A DNA stretch of 64,000 nt from Orychophragmus violaceus (taxonomy: Eukaryota > Streptophyta > Magnoliopsida > Brassicales > Brassicaceae). The translations under genes and the position numbers were made by a program. The stretch is taken from assembly GCA_030180135.1 (NCBI GenBank), contig CM058232.1:74330016-74394015 (forward strand), given 5' to 3'. This document shows positions 1 through 12,618 of the stretch, one piece after another; the first letter of the stretch is position 1, and the number at the start of each line of letters is the position of its first letter. The notes beneath the pieces are model-generated. The model did no database searches. It saw nothing but the letters and a program-made list of their open reading frames with translations, and was not told the origin of the DNA.

Positions 1-3000
1 TTACGAAAAGCTCGAGACAGTATTTTGCGTCCACCATATAAAGCAGGAGGGTTCTGTGTAGCGAAGAGCATGAAATTAGGATGCGCTGAGATTGTTTCAC
101 CCAGCTCGGGCACAAAAAGCTCTCTATTGTCATCAAGCAGTCTGTTCAGTGCCTCTAAGACGTCAGATGGGGCCAAATTTAGTTCATCTAAGACAATCCA
201 ATGACCATCCCTGACTGCCTTCACCAACGCTCCTTCGTGAAATACAAGCTTCCCTGAAGAATCAGTCATATAGGAACCCAAATATTCTTGGATGTCAGTC
301 TGCTCGTGATTATTGATTCGAACAAATTTGTTTCCACTAATTGCTGCAAGATATTTGACAAGGCTTGTTTTTCCACTAGATGTTGGTCCTTGTAAGAGAA
401 CAGGATATCTTTTGATAAAAATGGCATGCGCCAAATGATGAAGGTGTTCAATCACACTCTTCGTCTTGACATATTTCTTGACAAATTCATCAGAACTGTC
501 TTTCAACTCTCCCAAGTATCTTTCAAGTGGTTGGGCTCGGCTACTTTCCCTTGAGATAAGTTCTATGAGTGGTTTCATGATCTTAGCACTGGAAGCATCC
601 AATAAGGAGAGGAAAAACATGGAAAATCCATCATATAATGCTTTCTGAAATCCGCCAATACCTTCTGCTTTTATCGCATACTCTAGCGCACGATAAAGAG
701 ATCTTAAGCTATACTGCGGCTTCTGATTAGCCCCATCCTGCAAGCATTCTTCAGATAACCTTTTAGCTTCTTTGTAAAAGCAAACAATGTTGCCTACTAA
801 CTTACTGTCAGATTCACGTCCACCTAAGAATCGCCTCACAAATATCTCCAGATCACCGTCACACAAGTCATCATCCACAGCATACTCTGTAAATCTGCTA
901 CGGAAAGAGAACGGCAAGTCTCTCTTACCAGCATCCGTGGCTGGATTCATACAGGCAAATAAACGGAAATTCAAATGTCTGGGAATGCCCATTACATCCC
1001 CTCTCTCAGCTAGACAAAGTGATCCTCTCACTCCTTCAAGAACACCAATAAGCCTGCCCAATATCTCCGGTGAAGCTAAGTTCACTTCATCTAGTAGAAC
1101 CCAATACCCCTCCCTGAGGGCAGTCACAAACGGACCTTCGACAAATTTAAAAACCATTCCGCTTGAACAAATCTGTTGATGAGTCTTCTCCACTTTTTCG
1201 GACAGACAAGTCCAATTTTCAATCTCTTCCGGTTTCTTCCTCTTCCTACCAGATCTAGACCTTTCTTCCCAACTTTTAATGTGATAGTCAATAGTTTTCT
1301 TTAACCCTCTTAAAAATGTATCCCACTTCTTGGCTCTAAAGTTTTTCCGCAGCCATTTCATAACGTCTGAATCATCCTGGATACCAAAAACGAAAAAGAA
1401 CTCAATGACTCAGCAAAATGCTAAATTCATTCTGAAACATATCTGGTTAGGAATGAGTGCAGGGGGAATTCTAAGAGAAAGTTTTAAATACCTTCATCTT
1501 TGAATCTCTTCCCAATTCACTGAATTCATTGTACAGCATTCTGCACTTATGCTTTGCATCAATAGGCTTAGAACCTCCTAATAGATCAACTATATCACTT
1601 TGCTGGCTCAAGTTCTGCAAAATTTTTTTATAAATTATATGAAACAACTACGATAGACATGTCACTATAAAAATGTACGCCAAACACACCAAAACTGCGA
1701 GTTTCTGTCCGGTCCACTGTGCAAGATTTTGAACTAGAGTAGTTTTCCCTGTTCCTGTTTCTCCTACTAAGAGAACTGGCTCGTTGTACTCAACAGAGCG
1801 AGCTATTTTCTCAAGTAACCGTGTGGATGTGCGTGTTTCAACAAACCTCGACCGATCATGTGACTGAAAAAAAAAAGCAGATCAATAAGGCTTTGACATT
1901 TGAATATTCATATCAATAGGACGGAGATGCTTAAGAACTTACCGCAGTTTCACCAAGTGGTAGAGAAACTCTGCCAATTTTAAGAGTTTTAGAAAGTTCC
2001 TGCAGTTCATTGGAAAATTAGTGAACAATCTCAAAGCCGCAAGGCAACACACTGTCAAGAACACTAAGATACCTGAATTGGGGGCTTATGCTGAGATTCT
2101 GGAACAGGAATATTCCAAACGCTAGCCACAACTTCACTTACTATCACTCGGTTTTGAGTTGACATATACGACGCAGAGAATATATCTGCTGCCTGAGGAA
2201 AAAGCACAAAAACGCCAAATTGAATAAATGAAGTTAGGATAAGAGACTGACACAAGCAAACTTCAAAGAATCTGACCTCCTGAAAAATTGCAGGACCATC
2301 ATATGACGACAGACCCTGAACCCGTTCACACAACTTGAGCAGATCTCTGGAAATGATAACTATTAAGAAAGAATAGAATGACTAATCCATTAAGAACAAG
2401 AAAACTTATGGATACATGCTAACCTCAGTGAAAATCTACTTGGAGAACTGAAAGTGGCTGAGTTTTCAGTTTTTGAGCCAGAAAAATGGGGACGGAGAGC
2501 AGAGTTGACATTTTCATAAGTTTCTGCAAAGATGGAATAGATTTACTGTGAGTACAGAATCCATATCAAGGGGCGTATGCGCAAGATGAACCTACCAATA
2601 AGTTTCTCTGCAATAGGTATCAGATTTTGATACCGAGCACCAACAATACTTTGCAAGCTTTCACGATCTGGTGGATAAACAACAATTCTCCTCCAAAGAG
2701 GACTTAGAGAATTTCCAGCTACATCCACATAAAAACAGACAAAAAAAATAATAAGGTTTCCTGTAACGAATCTTATTGGCAGCAAGGAAAGTAAGGGATT
2801 CCCTAAGCTCTAGAGCCACGTGATAATATAAGTAGCAATTTGAGGTAGGATGGTTATTAATCAATCACTATATTAATCAATCCCTAGATTATTGACATTT
2901 CATCATAAGAGCCGTTTATTGAAAGCTTCTTTATCTCCATTGACATTTGGCTTTATGCTTCGAGCAATAAACTCCAATGTAAAGTTGCAGGTCTGAAGAC

Positions 3001-5577
3001 TATCCAACTAAAATACCCTTTGACCTAATTTGCAACCATGTCAACCCTAAATCACATTCCTTTAGCAAGGTCGCAGATATAAATGGTAGATCTAGCGCAG
3101 GATCAGGCCAACGAATGCAACAGCTAGCTGTCAAACTAATTAGTGTCTGCAAGATATACCTTCCCCGATATGTGATACACTGCATTCGGGTGTAGATATG
3201 GTTGAAAACAGTTGGAAACTCTCTGCTACGTGTATCACCTGCGAAAAGATTAAAGTTAAGAAGCTCTGAAACTTGAATACATCTTTGAGGAGAAACACAA
3301 ATACCTAAAACAGAGTAATACAAAAAGTGTGTGCCCTACAATAATGTTCCACATAAGAAGTTAGAGAGCAGCAAAGAGAAAATATTTACCTCTCCATGGC
3401 TGGTCACAAACGAGCTTGAGCCTCCCAGCAAAGGTGACAAGACGAGGGGGACATCTGATGGAGCTTTGTCTATGTCCTCAAGAACAACCCAGAAACCATT
3501 CATAATAGCCTGCCAAGGTGAAAAAAAAATCAAAATACTAACGTAATCGAGGATAGATACTGCAAGGGTGCCATCCGAATTTCATGCAACAAACCTGGGT
3601 AAGTGAGCCAGGCTGCCATCTGAATTCGTCAGGTTGATCAGTGCACACATAAGTGCCAACCAACGTGTTCCCGTCTAGTTGATCATCCATGTGGATAGAT
3701 ACAACTACCAAACATAAACGAGAAAATATAGTTAGAGATAATTAAGTTTACAGCCTTCATTTTAACAATGGAAACACACAATGTATTAGTATGCACAGCA
3801 ATATCTCAAGATACTGGCTTTACCTCTTCCAGTAAATTAGAAAGTTCCTTGAATTTAGTCAAGTACATAACATTAAAGATAAATATGCGTGGAAATGAAA
3901 AAATATGTCATACCATGTTTACCACTCTCATCAGCCAACTTTCTAATGAGGGCAGACTTTCCAGATCCCGAGGGACCGTACAGAAGAACAGGTCGTTTTT
4001 GACTAACAGCCAATGAGACCATTTCAAAAGATTTCTTCACCCTAGAGTGAATTTCAAATGGTTCAGAGAAAGATTTGACATCCCTGAATTGAAGAGGAAG
4101 GAGGAATCAACCCGAAATGAGAAAATTAACATCAAGCACATGTGGCAAAAGTGGAGAAAATTATTTTAAAAGAAACACAAAGTACCCCAGCCTCCGAGTC
4201 TTCATCAACGGCTCCTTTTCTTCTACCCCTGCTGATTGTTGTTGCTTGTGAATCCCAGGTGCAAGGGTACTAAAATCTTGAAAAGACCTCAATCCCTTGT
4301 ATGTTGGCAATTGAATGTATGATCCAGCCTTTTCTATTTCTATATCCTGACAAAACTCTTCCCAGCTGAATGAATCAAAGAAAATAACTCTTCAGAAACA
4401 AGACTTAATACGAAAACTGAATTAAGAAGTCTTGAGTACAGCTAAAAAAGGGATTACCGTAGCAAGCATGAGAGAGCTTCCTCTTCTTCAAAACCGTAAC
4501 ATCCTGCCTTTCTGTCACTGCATCTCAAAACAACAGAAATAATTTGTATCCCACACCACACAGCCTCTCGATGCTTTTCCACAAAATGCCTTTTCTGTCT
4601 AAGGCAGTCTGAGAGCCTTTTCATGGAGTCCAAGTAACAGGACCAATCCCAGAACTTAAAGAAAACCTCAGGTCTAATAACCAGAAAACGATATGATACT
4701 TGAAGACAAAGCAAGTATGAAGCTGTAGTAGCCTGTTTCAGGGGAAAATAAATTAATTCAATGAAATCAACCAAAGACTAGGAAAATAGATCAGAACAAT
4801 AATGATGTCATATAATTTACATAGGATAGGATACTTTAACATGTATAAATGTCAAAGATAACCAGCATACCTCCTTGTTCGACTCAGAAATGATTTCTTT
4901 CACAAGAATTCGCTCGTACGGTGGTGGGGCTTTCTTAAAATAAATTAGAATAGACCTACAAAATTAGGAAAGCTTATGTTAGGAAACCTTTTTTCAGCTA
5001 AACAAAAGCAACTTTTTAACAGATTTTCTTAGCTATATTGCTTGTTCACATGACTGATCTCATCTTACCCTAGCAACGACGTGTTTAGATGAAGAGCACG
5101 ACTGAGTGCCAAGCAAGCACACTCATGAAGCTCAAGCCTTTGTCCACGCCGAACATAAAAATCAATTATACTAACACCTTCCTTGATAGCTTCCAAGACA
5201 GACACATGGTCTGAGTAGTCAGTACTTGAGCTTAGATCACCCGCTAGATGAAGACGACCCACCACTCTATCTACAACTCTTCTTATAATGGGAAGGAAGT
5301 AATAAACCAATGGAATTGTAAACTCCGGGTGGAGAAACACATCCGATAAACCATTAATCACCTCTTCGTTATCCACCACATCATCTCCCTAAACATCCAC
5401 GCACACACAAAAAAAACATTTCAAACAAATTCGAAATCCATGTTTCTGGGTCATGTTTAGTAAAACAGTTACCTTGCTGAGAATTGAATTAAAAAATGGA
5501 AAAGCTGCCACTTTGGGGCAACGTTCAGAAAACCTTTCCAACGCAAGTTTAAGATTGAAACTCCCGTCAGTAGCCAT
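1..5577 (-). CDS. MDN1: Midasin (AAA-ATPase ribosome assembly factor), N-terminal part, multi-exon, runs off the left edge
   Basis: Midasin is the giant dynein-like hexameric AAA ATPase that removes assembly factors from pre-60S ribosomal particles in the nucleolus and nucleoplasm. The first exon starts at the ATG at 5577 (MATDGSFNLKLALERF) and the following exon-sized ORFs match the plant midasin N-terminus (for example the stretch DFYVRRGQRLELHECACLA at about 5100-5170). Three AAA modules are visible in order. AAA1 has Walker A GPSGSGKS near 3955-3980 and Walker B VVLEDIDKA near 3460-3500. AAA2 has Walker A GETGTGKT near 1740-1780 and Walker B WVLLDEVNLA near 1080-1115. AAA3 has Walker A GPTSSGKT near 365-395 and Walker B WIVLDELNLA near 178-210. 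The other three AAA modules, the linker and the MIDAS domain lie beyond position 1. No break was seen in the parts read, but not every intron border was checked. The gene lies next to SWEETIE as in Arabidopsis, which supports orthology. Confidence 0.93.
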
Positions 5578-5870
5578 CAAAACCTGTTGAAGAAGATGGA
5601 GCTAGGGACCAGAAATTAGGGTTTATATAAGTAAAGGGGGCGATTATTTTCGACACAATGAAAGGGAAAAAATTAGGTTAATAATCGTCTCTTTACTTGA
5701 ATCCTTTCCTAAGAGGATGAAAGAGGGCAAAATTGTTTTGGGAGAAGAATGTGGCGCAGGTTTAAGGGTTTAAGGGAGTCTAAGGTTTTTGTCGAGTCAA
5801 AAAGGCAGTCTGAGTATTAAAGAAAAAGAAAACAATATTCCTATTCTCCCTAAATGATATAAGATACCCT
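5578..5870 (-). promoter_or_regulatory. MDN1 5' leader and proximal promoter, abutting Helitron debris
   Basis: This 290-bp stretch separates the MDN1 start codon from the last recognisable Helitron helicase codons at about 5871. It should hold the MDN1 5' UTR and core promoter. No clear TATA box was recognised. A purine-rich tract (minus strand pyrimidine-rich) lies near 5640-5720. Calling it a promoter is inference from position only. Confidence 0.35.
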
Positions 5871-7100
5871 AAGTGCTTCATTGTTTAAGGAGCTTTTATC
5901 AGACGGATCTATACTATTTGAACTGTAGTAGATCTGTTCTTCACCTGAAATCAAAAGAAACGTTAGTATATGTTTTAAATTAATTTCAGATAAGTTTAAG
6001 AAATAATTCCGAACTTACCTTTGAGCCTATCTAACATATGCTCATTAATCATATCATCATATCGACATCCTCGTTTGTTGGACATAGTATAGCTCTTTCT
6101 TGGAAAAACTTTGGTTCCTTAGCTGCATGAAGCAAAGCAGTTTCTCCATATATTTCCTTGCTTATAGCTTCAATCGGATCATCTGAATTTGTAATCAGAA
6201 ACTCTTATGGGATATCTATTAGAGCCTCACCATCGTTAGGTTCAGCAATTTTTCCATCGCCAATAGCTAATATCCAATTCGAGAATTCTTCAAGTTCAAT
6301 TGCTTCTTCAGGGGTAAGATTATCGGAACATAATCGCATATTCTTCGTAAGTTTGAGAACCTTACAATGTTCCCAAAGATATGATGAATTTAGTGCAGCC
6401 AAGACAATTTCAGCCCTAGAAGCCCCATTAATAACAGGAAGTACCTGTCTAAAATCACCTCCAAGCACTACAACCTTTCCTCCAAAAGGCTTCTCGCCTT
6501 TACACCCAATTATATCATTCAGACTTCTATCTAGTGATTCAAAACAATGCTTGCTCATCATAGGTGCTTCATCCCATATAATTAGAGAAGCTTCCTTGAT
6601 TAAATTAGTTTGATCTGTTCCATGTGCCAAATTGCATGTAGACCACTCGTCAGGATTAATTGGTATTCCAAACCTTGAATGAGCAGTTCTTCCACCTTGT
6701 AGCAACAATGAAGCAATTCCGCTAGAGGCAACATTAAGAACAATATCTCCTTTGCTTTTAATTGCAGCTGAAAGCAACTTCCAAATAAATGTTTTTCCAG
6801 TGCCACCAAATCCATAAACAAAAAACAGACCGCCTCTGTCATTAACCACAGCATCAATAATCTCTTCGTATATTTTCCTCTGTTCATCTGTCAACTTTAG
6901 AATATCTCTCTCGTGAGTGGCCAACAGTTCTTCACGATCGTAGCTTCTTTCATCAAGTATCAATACATTATCTACCTTCTGATTTAAAGGAGGTGTATAA
7001 GGAATTGTTTTATACCTAGCCAGAGTGCTCCCAGACCGTTTCATAACCTTCTGTATCTCTTCCAGAGCGTACTTCTTCTTTTCATCATCACTTAGTCTAA
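5871..7100 (-). pseudogene. Pif1-like helicase part of the Helitron RepHel protein
   Basis: The main open part runs from 7044 to 6205. It shows Walker A GFGGTGKT at about 6790-6815, the Walker B-like stretch IIWDEAPM and a GGDFRQVLPV motif, all typical of the Pif1 family helicase of Helitrons. A TAA at 6205-6207 interrupts the frame. Homology resumes at once in the same frame, then there is a short ATGATAT-type tandem duplication near 6040-6055 that shifts the frame. A GT-AG intron follows at about 5944-6022, and then a short exon reading EEQIYYSSNSIDPSD, which ends at about 5871. The C-terminal helicase motifs (V and VI) are absent. The protein would have unwound DNA during rolling-circle transposition; this copy cannot. 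Confidence 0.85.
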
Positions 7101-7139
7101 GTTCTACACGAAAAGGTATTCAACATTAGCATTCCAAAT

Positions 7140-7945
7140 TCAATATATAACAATAATAAGTTGAAAGTTTTTTCCAATACTCATACCTGGCCTATTGTAG
7201 TATTTCCTCATAGTGTGCTCTATGTCTTCCGATAAAAACTCCCAAGTTTTTTCCCAAACTACTTCTGGTTTAGACAAAGTATCAGAAAGAAGCATAACAA
7301 CAAAAATCTGTCTGAGAGACCTTCCACAGGCATAAAAACTACGTCTAATGATATCATCAATATACTCTTGGTCATCATCCAGAAACCCACGAGCATAACA
7401 CGCATCTTTATATTCCTTGTATAGAACACCGTTAAACGTTTTTAGATGATCATAACCTCTCGGTCCTTGGACAATGTTCAACAATATACGCAAATAATAA
7501 GAATCTTCATGTTTACGGGGAGCATAATTAATCCTTCCAACACTGAATTGTTTGTTTCGCCTTCTATTCCATTTCTTCTTTGTTTTGCAGAACGTGTAGT
7601 GATTTGGAATTTGAGCATAAGTTAGAGTGTTGGCGAATGAATCAGTTTTGTTCAGCTCAAACAGCGCCAAGAACATAGTATATATTCTCTATGAGCTTAC
7701 GACTGACCACGGTCTCTATTTTATCATTCCCTCTGAAGAAGACACTTTGTTTTCCTGGTAGATGGAAGTAGATCCTCTGTACTGCCGTAGATCGATAGTG
7801 TAATTGATACTTAAAAATTCTCCATACAGCTTCGCATGAAGAAACGTATCTACAAAATCCGAACCATAAAAGGGAGTCATATAAGTATATGCAATCCAAC
7901 GTTTCAGTAACTAATCTACAATTTAGAAAATACAAAACATACCGA
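7140..7945 (-). pseudogene. Helitron RepHel middle region (between HUH Rep and helicase)
   Basis: Two overlapping open stretches (about 7850-7680 and 7676-7200) together match the conserved region that joins Rep to the helicase in plant Helitrons. The first reads SCEAVWRIFKYQLHYRSTAV and the second begins MFLALFELNKTDSFA and contains RRNKQFSVGRINYAPRKHED. They are in different frames, so a 1-nt shift lies near 7680. A GT-AG intron joins this region to the HUH part (about 7860-7945), and another joins it to the helicase exon (about 7105-7190). Confidence 0.75.
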
Positions 7946-8025
7946 CAATTGAAAAACTCTTTGATCTCATCTCTTTTTTCCTGAACATTGGCTTCACCAT
8001 TATCCGCGTTGTCTGATCCACTGGT

Positions 8026-10097
8026 TCATGGTCCTTCAACAAGGACGCTCACACGATCAACTCCTTTGTTAATGTACTTAAATAAGTACTTGATTGCACC
8101 ACTTTGGTTGCACCATTCCACATTTATGTGAGCTTGATAACGTAAAGAGAGCTTCTTGTTATATGGAATAACAAATCTGTTGTCACATTTAACACCATTC
8201 TTATCAACAAAGCAACATGTTTGTTCACGTCTTCTATAAACAGGAAACACTTCTCTGTTAATTGTAGTTTTCTCAGCATAAGGCTTAGGAAATAACTTCG
8301 AACATTTACCATCTTCCATGCATGGTGAATTCATGTTAGCAGCTCCACAAGGCCCATGAATCATCTTATCTTTTATGACATTATAAAGCTTCGGCTCTTT
8401 GATCCTATATGGTATTTCAGCTGAAATTACCTTGTCAATATCATCTGTAGTGACAAATTTAGAAGTAGGATCCATAAAGAGCAGAATGTGAGCATGAGGT
8501 AATCCTCTCTTCTGAAACTCTATGGTATACATAGCTTAAATGCGGAAACATAAACGGCTGTTAGTAATATAGATTGTAATTATAAAATAGATAATACACT
8601 TAAGAGATCAAAGGTTTTACTTACCTGAAACGGTCTTTCCTAATAGCTTCTTCTTTGTTAAATCATTCATCAACCGATTAAGTTTCATGTGAAACATCCT
8701 GCAAAGAATATCTGGTCTGTCATCAAAGTTCAAATCCTGTTCCGCCAAGAGTCTTGTTATCTCAGGCCATTTTGGATTGCATGTAAACGTGATGATCAGA
8801 TCAGGGAAACCAAAATGTTTACAAATGGCCATTGCATCCAGGTAGCAATTCCTCATATATCTAGGACTGCCTGTATGAGTCGATGGCAACAAAAATTCTT
8901 GACCCTGTTCACTCATATCCTCCACCCCGGCATCTTCAGACTGTTTGATAGAGTCATAACTGTCAGAACGCAATTTTTTTTGGTTATGCTTCAAATACCT
9001 TAACCTGCTAGACTTGATGGTTGTATAAGAATCAACCAAAAACTGCTGGAACAATCTCCTTGATCGAAGTAGAATGTCAGATTCATTTTTTCGATCTTGA
9101 ATCCGGAATGCATACCACTGTCGCATACTTATCGTATCGTTTTTAAACTTTTTTGTAGCCTTTGTGTCTCGTTTTTAATACCAGGTCTAAATCCATCTTC
9201 GCCATAAACAAATATAAGCGGATACTGAAGGGCGAGATATGAAACATGAACCTCGCTGATCCTTTTAAGCCTTCCTGATTGTTTTTCAAGCAGAATATCT
9301 CTTTTATTCATTCCTAGTTGAAAATCATTAGGAATCAATGCAGCAACTTCGGAAGCAGTAGGAACATTATATGTTCTGCCATCCGTTACACGAGTACTGA
9401 TAATCCTCATGGTGAAAGCTTCCTCTGGATTTGTATTAAACCTATCACGAGCTGATATAAACTTATCAACATATGGATTTACCTTATTTAATATTTCCAT
9501 TAATCGCTTGATAATTAGATCCTTCAATCCATCCTTCCTCGATTTCTGACCACTGCTATTTTTGCCTTTGTTGTACCACAAACGTAAATATTGAAAAATC
9601 AGTACTGTAAGCAGATTAAAAACATATAATTTAATAAACATATACCTCGGCGCATTGACTCTTTTTTGAATCTCATTTTCCGTATCAACAATATAGAGCT
9701 GACCAAACTTCGCCTCTTTTCCTTGCAGTGGTCTCATACTTCCCATTAAATGATAATTTTCCCCTTGCATCTGAAACATATCAGGTCCTTTCCCTTTCTT
9801 AACCGATCGATCAACATTTCCTCCAAGGGAAGTAAATGAGAAGGACATGTTGTAAGGCCTCAAGTTTCTCTGAAAATGTTTGCTGAGTTTATCATTTCCT
9901 TTAAATAGCTTTTCTAGTTCTTCCGGAGGTTTCTTTAGATAAGGAAGCTGCACTTGCCCTTGCATACAGCACAAAGAAAATACATGTTTAATAGCTTTTC
10001 TGTGTCTACCAATTCTTTCTCCATACCACATCATATCTCCACAATCACCACGAGAATAAGTTGGATCCCCTTCGTCTATATAATCTGCAAACATCAA
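8026..10097 (-). pseudogene. Helitron Rep HUH endonuclease region (Helitron helicase-like N domain), frameshifted
   Basis: After an acceptor AG near 10088 the exon reads DYIDEGDPTYSRGDCGDMMWYGER, the start of the conserved Helitron Rep core. An intron lies near 9590-9660. The frame changes near 9180 at an A-rich run (end of the 10097-9129 ORF) and continues as MRQWYAFRIQDRKNE from 9126. After another intron (about 8540-8625) comes the HUH motif in FQKRGLPHAHILLFM (about 8475-8515) and the downstream catalytic-tyrosine region KYLFKYINKGVDR at about 8050-8090. A TGA at 8026-8028 interrupts the frame and homology continues behind it. The HUH nuclease would nick and join the element ends. The key His and Tyr residues are still present, but the reading frame is not intact. 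Confidence 0.88.
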
Positions 10098-10189
10098 TGA
10101 TATTAAAAAAACTACATATTAGTATAAATCAATAGATGGAAGAAAATCTCACAAATAAAAGAGGAATATAAATCAATTACCATCTTCCT

Positions 10190-12618
10190 TATTACATCTC
10201 TGTGTTGGATAAGAAACATTAACACTAAAAACCTTTTTTAGAATAGCTGCCATTGATGTAATTCTGCTTTGATTTTCAACGGTTTCTCGATCAGGAGTTT
10301 CTATTTCTTCAACGTTCTGTGTATGTTCACTATCAGAACTATCATGACTACTACAGTCCCAATTTTGATCACCATGTTGTTCCCCTAGACAGCAAATCGT
10401 TTAGGGTCATATAAAAGCGATACAAAATAACTTAATATCGAGCCTCCAGAATTTTGATGAACAATAGTACCTTCAGAGGAATACTCGTATGCAGAACACG
10501 AGTCATCATCTTCGCTAATCTGTTCATCATCAGGCAATGTGCTATGATTATTATCAGAACAAACGTTAGTTTCGTTGCCTTGTGCTGATAGTTTAGCTAT
10601 ATCACCATGAGCAGTTCTTCTGTTTAGACTGGATTGTCCTGCTGAATATTTACTGGTGTTTGCTGTAAAAATAGACATTAAAAACTGAACGTTGAGACTT
10701 GTCAGTAAATTTAACACAAAAACAAAAAGTTTATAATTAAAATCTTACATGCAAGTACAAACTTACGACAAAAATTGTTTCGAGATCTTTTAGTAGGTTC
10801 AACATTTTCTATGTTTGAAATCATCTTTCTTTTGCTCGCAGGAAACCTTTGTACATCATTAGCCTTCTTGTTAAGATTCGCCGCATTATAAATGTTACTT
10901 TCATTAATTTGTCCTGGCAAATTAGTTATATCACCAAGAACAAATCTTCCGCTTCTATTGTATTCTCCTACTGAACCGTTTGGAGAACACAATGTACTGG
11001 TGTTTGCTATACAAAATATGACAATTTAAAAGTAAAAAACATGTCAGTAAAGTATTTTACTCAAAAGATTTGGATATAGCCATCTTACATGTAACTACAA
11101 ACTTACAAAATTGACTCAAATCATGCTGAAGTTTTTTATTAGCTGGCAATTTTCCTCGGCCTGTATAGAAGAAAACAAACCATATAGACAAATTAGAATT
11201 CTCGATTATATAATGATAACACATTAGGGATCTTGATAACCTGAACACAATTTCCTTTTGCTTGGGGGATATTCGGGTGTCACAACGTTACTTTCATTAA
11301 TTTGTCCTAGCAAATTAGTTATATCACCAATAACAATTCGTCCGCTTCTATTGTATTCTCCTACTGAACCGTTTGGAGAACACAATGTATTGGTGTTTGC
11401 TATACAAAAATTTAAAAATTTCAAATTAAAAAACATGTCAGTAAAGTATTTTACTCAAAAAATTTGGATATAGCCATCTTATAACTACAAACTTACAAAA
11501 TTGACTCAAATCATGCTGAAGTTTTTTATTATATGACAATTTTCCTCGGCCTGTATATAAGAAAGCAAACCATATAGACAAATTAGATTTCGAATAGTAT
11601 AATGATAATAAATTAGGGATCTTAATAACCTGAACACAATTTCCTTTTGCTTGGGGGATATTCGGGTGTCACAACGTTACTTTCATTAATTTGTCCTAGC
11701 AAATTAGTTATATCACCAATAACAGTTATTCTGCTTCTATTGTATTCTCCTACTGAACCGTTTGGAGAACACAATATACTGGTGTTTGCTATACAAAATA
11801 TGACAATTTAAAAGTAAAAAACATGTCAGTAAAGTATTTTATTCAAAAAATTTGGATATAGCCATCTTATAACCACAAACTTACAAAATTGACTCAAATC
11901 ATGCTGAAGTTTTTTATTAGACGGCAATTTTCCTCGGCCTGTATATAAGAAAGCAAACCATATAGACAACTTAGATTTCGCAATAGTATAATGAAACCAC
12001 ATTAGTGATCTTGATAACCTGAATACAATTTCCTCTTGCTTGGGGGATATTCGGGTGTCACAATGTTACTTTCATTTATTTGTCCTGGTAAATTAGTTAT
12101 ATCACCAAGAACAGGTCTTCCGCTTCTATTGAATTCTCCTAATGAACCGTTTGGAGAACACAATGTACTGGTGTTTGCTATACAAAATATGACAATTTAA
12201 AAGTAGAAACATGTAAGTAAAGTATTAACAGTTAAAATTTTTGGATATAGCCATCTTATAACTACAAACTTACAAAATTTACTCAAATTATGTTGAAGAT
12301 TTTTTCTAGCTGGCAATTCTCCTCGGCCTGTATATAAGAAAGCAAACCATATAGACAACTTAGATTTCGTAATAGTATAATGATAACACATTAGGGATCT
12401 TGATAACCTGATATCAATTTCCTTCTGCCTGGGGGATATTCAGGTGATACAGACTGTTCTTCTACTGATGATACTATCATTGAACTTCGAGATGCATTTG
12501 TTAAATCACGGATTAACCTATTAAAAATAGAGCTTAGTGGAACACATCGTTGGTTATCTTTCAATGTTCTTCCACGGTTGAGTTTGAAACACTGGGAATG
12601 TTCTTTCGTTTTGGTCAT
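10190..12618 (-). pseudogene. Helitron Rep N-terminal exons, with an amplified exon pair
   Basis: The first exon (12618-12408) begins MTKTKEHSQCFKLNRGRTL and ends at a GT donor. It is followed by alternating exons of two types. Type a (54 nt) encodes a peptide like RGKLPANKKLQHDLSQF. Type b (159 nt) begins after TATAG, encodes CSPNGSVGEYNRSGR...GDITNL and ends at CAG before GTTATC. A longer type-b-like exon (11006-10767, 240 nt) and a further exon starting with the same CAAACACCAG sequence (about 10660-10385) follow. The last then reads through an Asp/Glu-rich stretch towards the Rep core at 10088. A stop codon (TAG near 10385) follows the sequence PKRFAV unless spliced out. In other Brassicaceae Helitrons this N-terminal part is poorly conserved and of unknown role. 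Confidence 0.7.
10767..12327 (-). repeat. Tandem array of ~390-bp units, each holding one 54-nt and one 159-nt exon
   Basis: The same landmark (gaaccgtttggag) recurs at 10973, 11366, 11755 and 12144, giving periods of 393, 389 and 389 bp. Exon a copies lie at 12274-12327, 11885-11938, 11497-11550 and 11107-11160, all exactly 54 nt. Exon b copies lie at 12019-12177, 11630-11788 and 11241-11399, all exactly 159 nt, plus a 240-nt variant at 10767-11006. Donor (GTAAGTTTGT, GTTATC) and acceptor (TATAG, TATACAG) sites are kept in most units. The units are highly alike by eye, including the introns. Confidence 0.9.

Larger units (their letters stand above)
5871..12618 (-). mobile_element. Autonomous-type Helitron (Rep-helicase), decayed and truncated at the helicase end
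   Basis: Read on the minus strand, the order is Rep N-terminal exons (12618-10190), the HUH Rep endonuclease region (10097-8026), a linker region (7935-7140) and a Pif1-like 5'-3' helicase (7100-5871). This is the RepHel layout of rolling-circle Helitrons. The protein is broken by at least two stop codons, several frameshifts and loss of the last helicase motifs. A Helitron 3' end (hairpin plus CTRR) was not found next to the helicase, and a TC 5' end was not recognised beyond 12618, so the borders given are those of coding homology and not of the element. The copy cannot encode an intact transposase. Confidence 0.85.
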
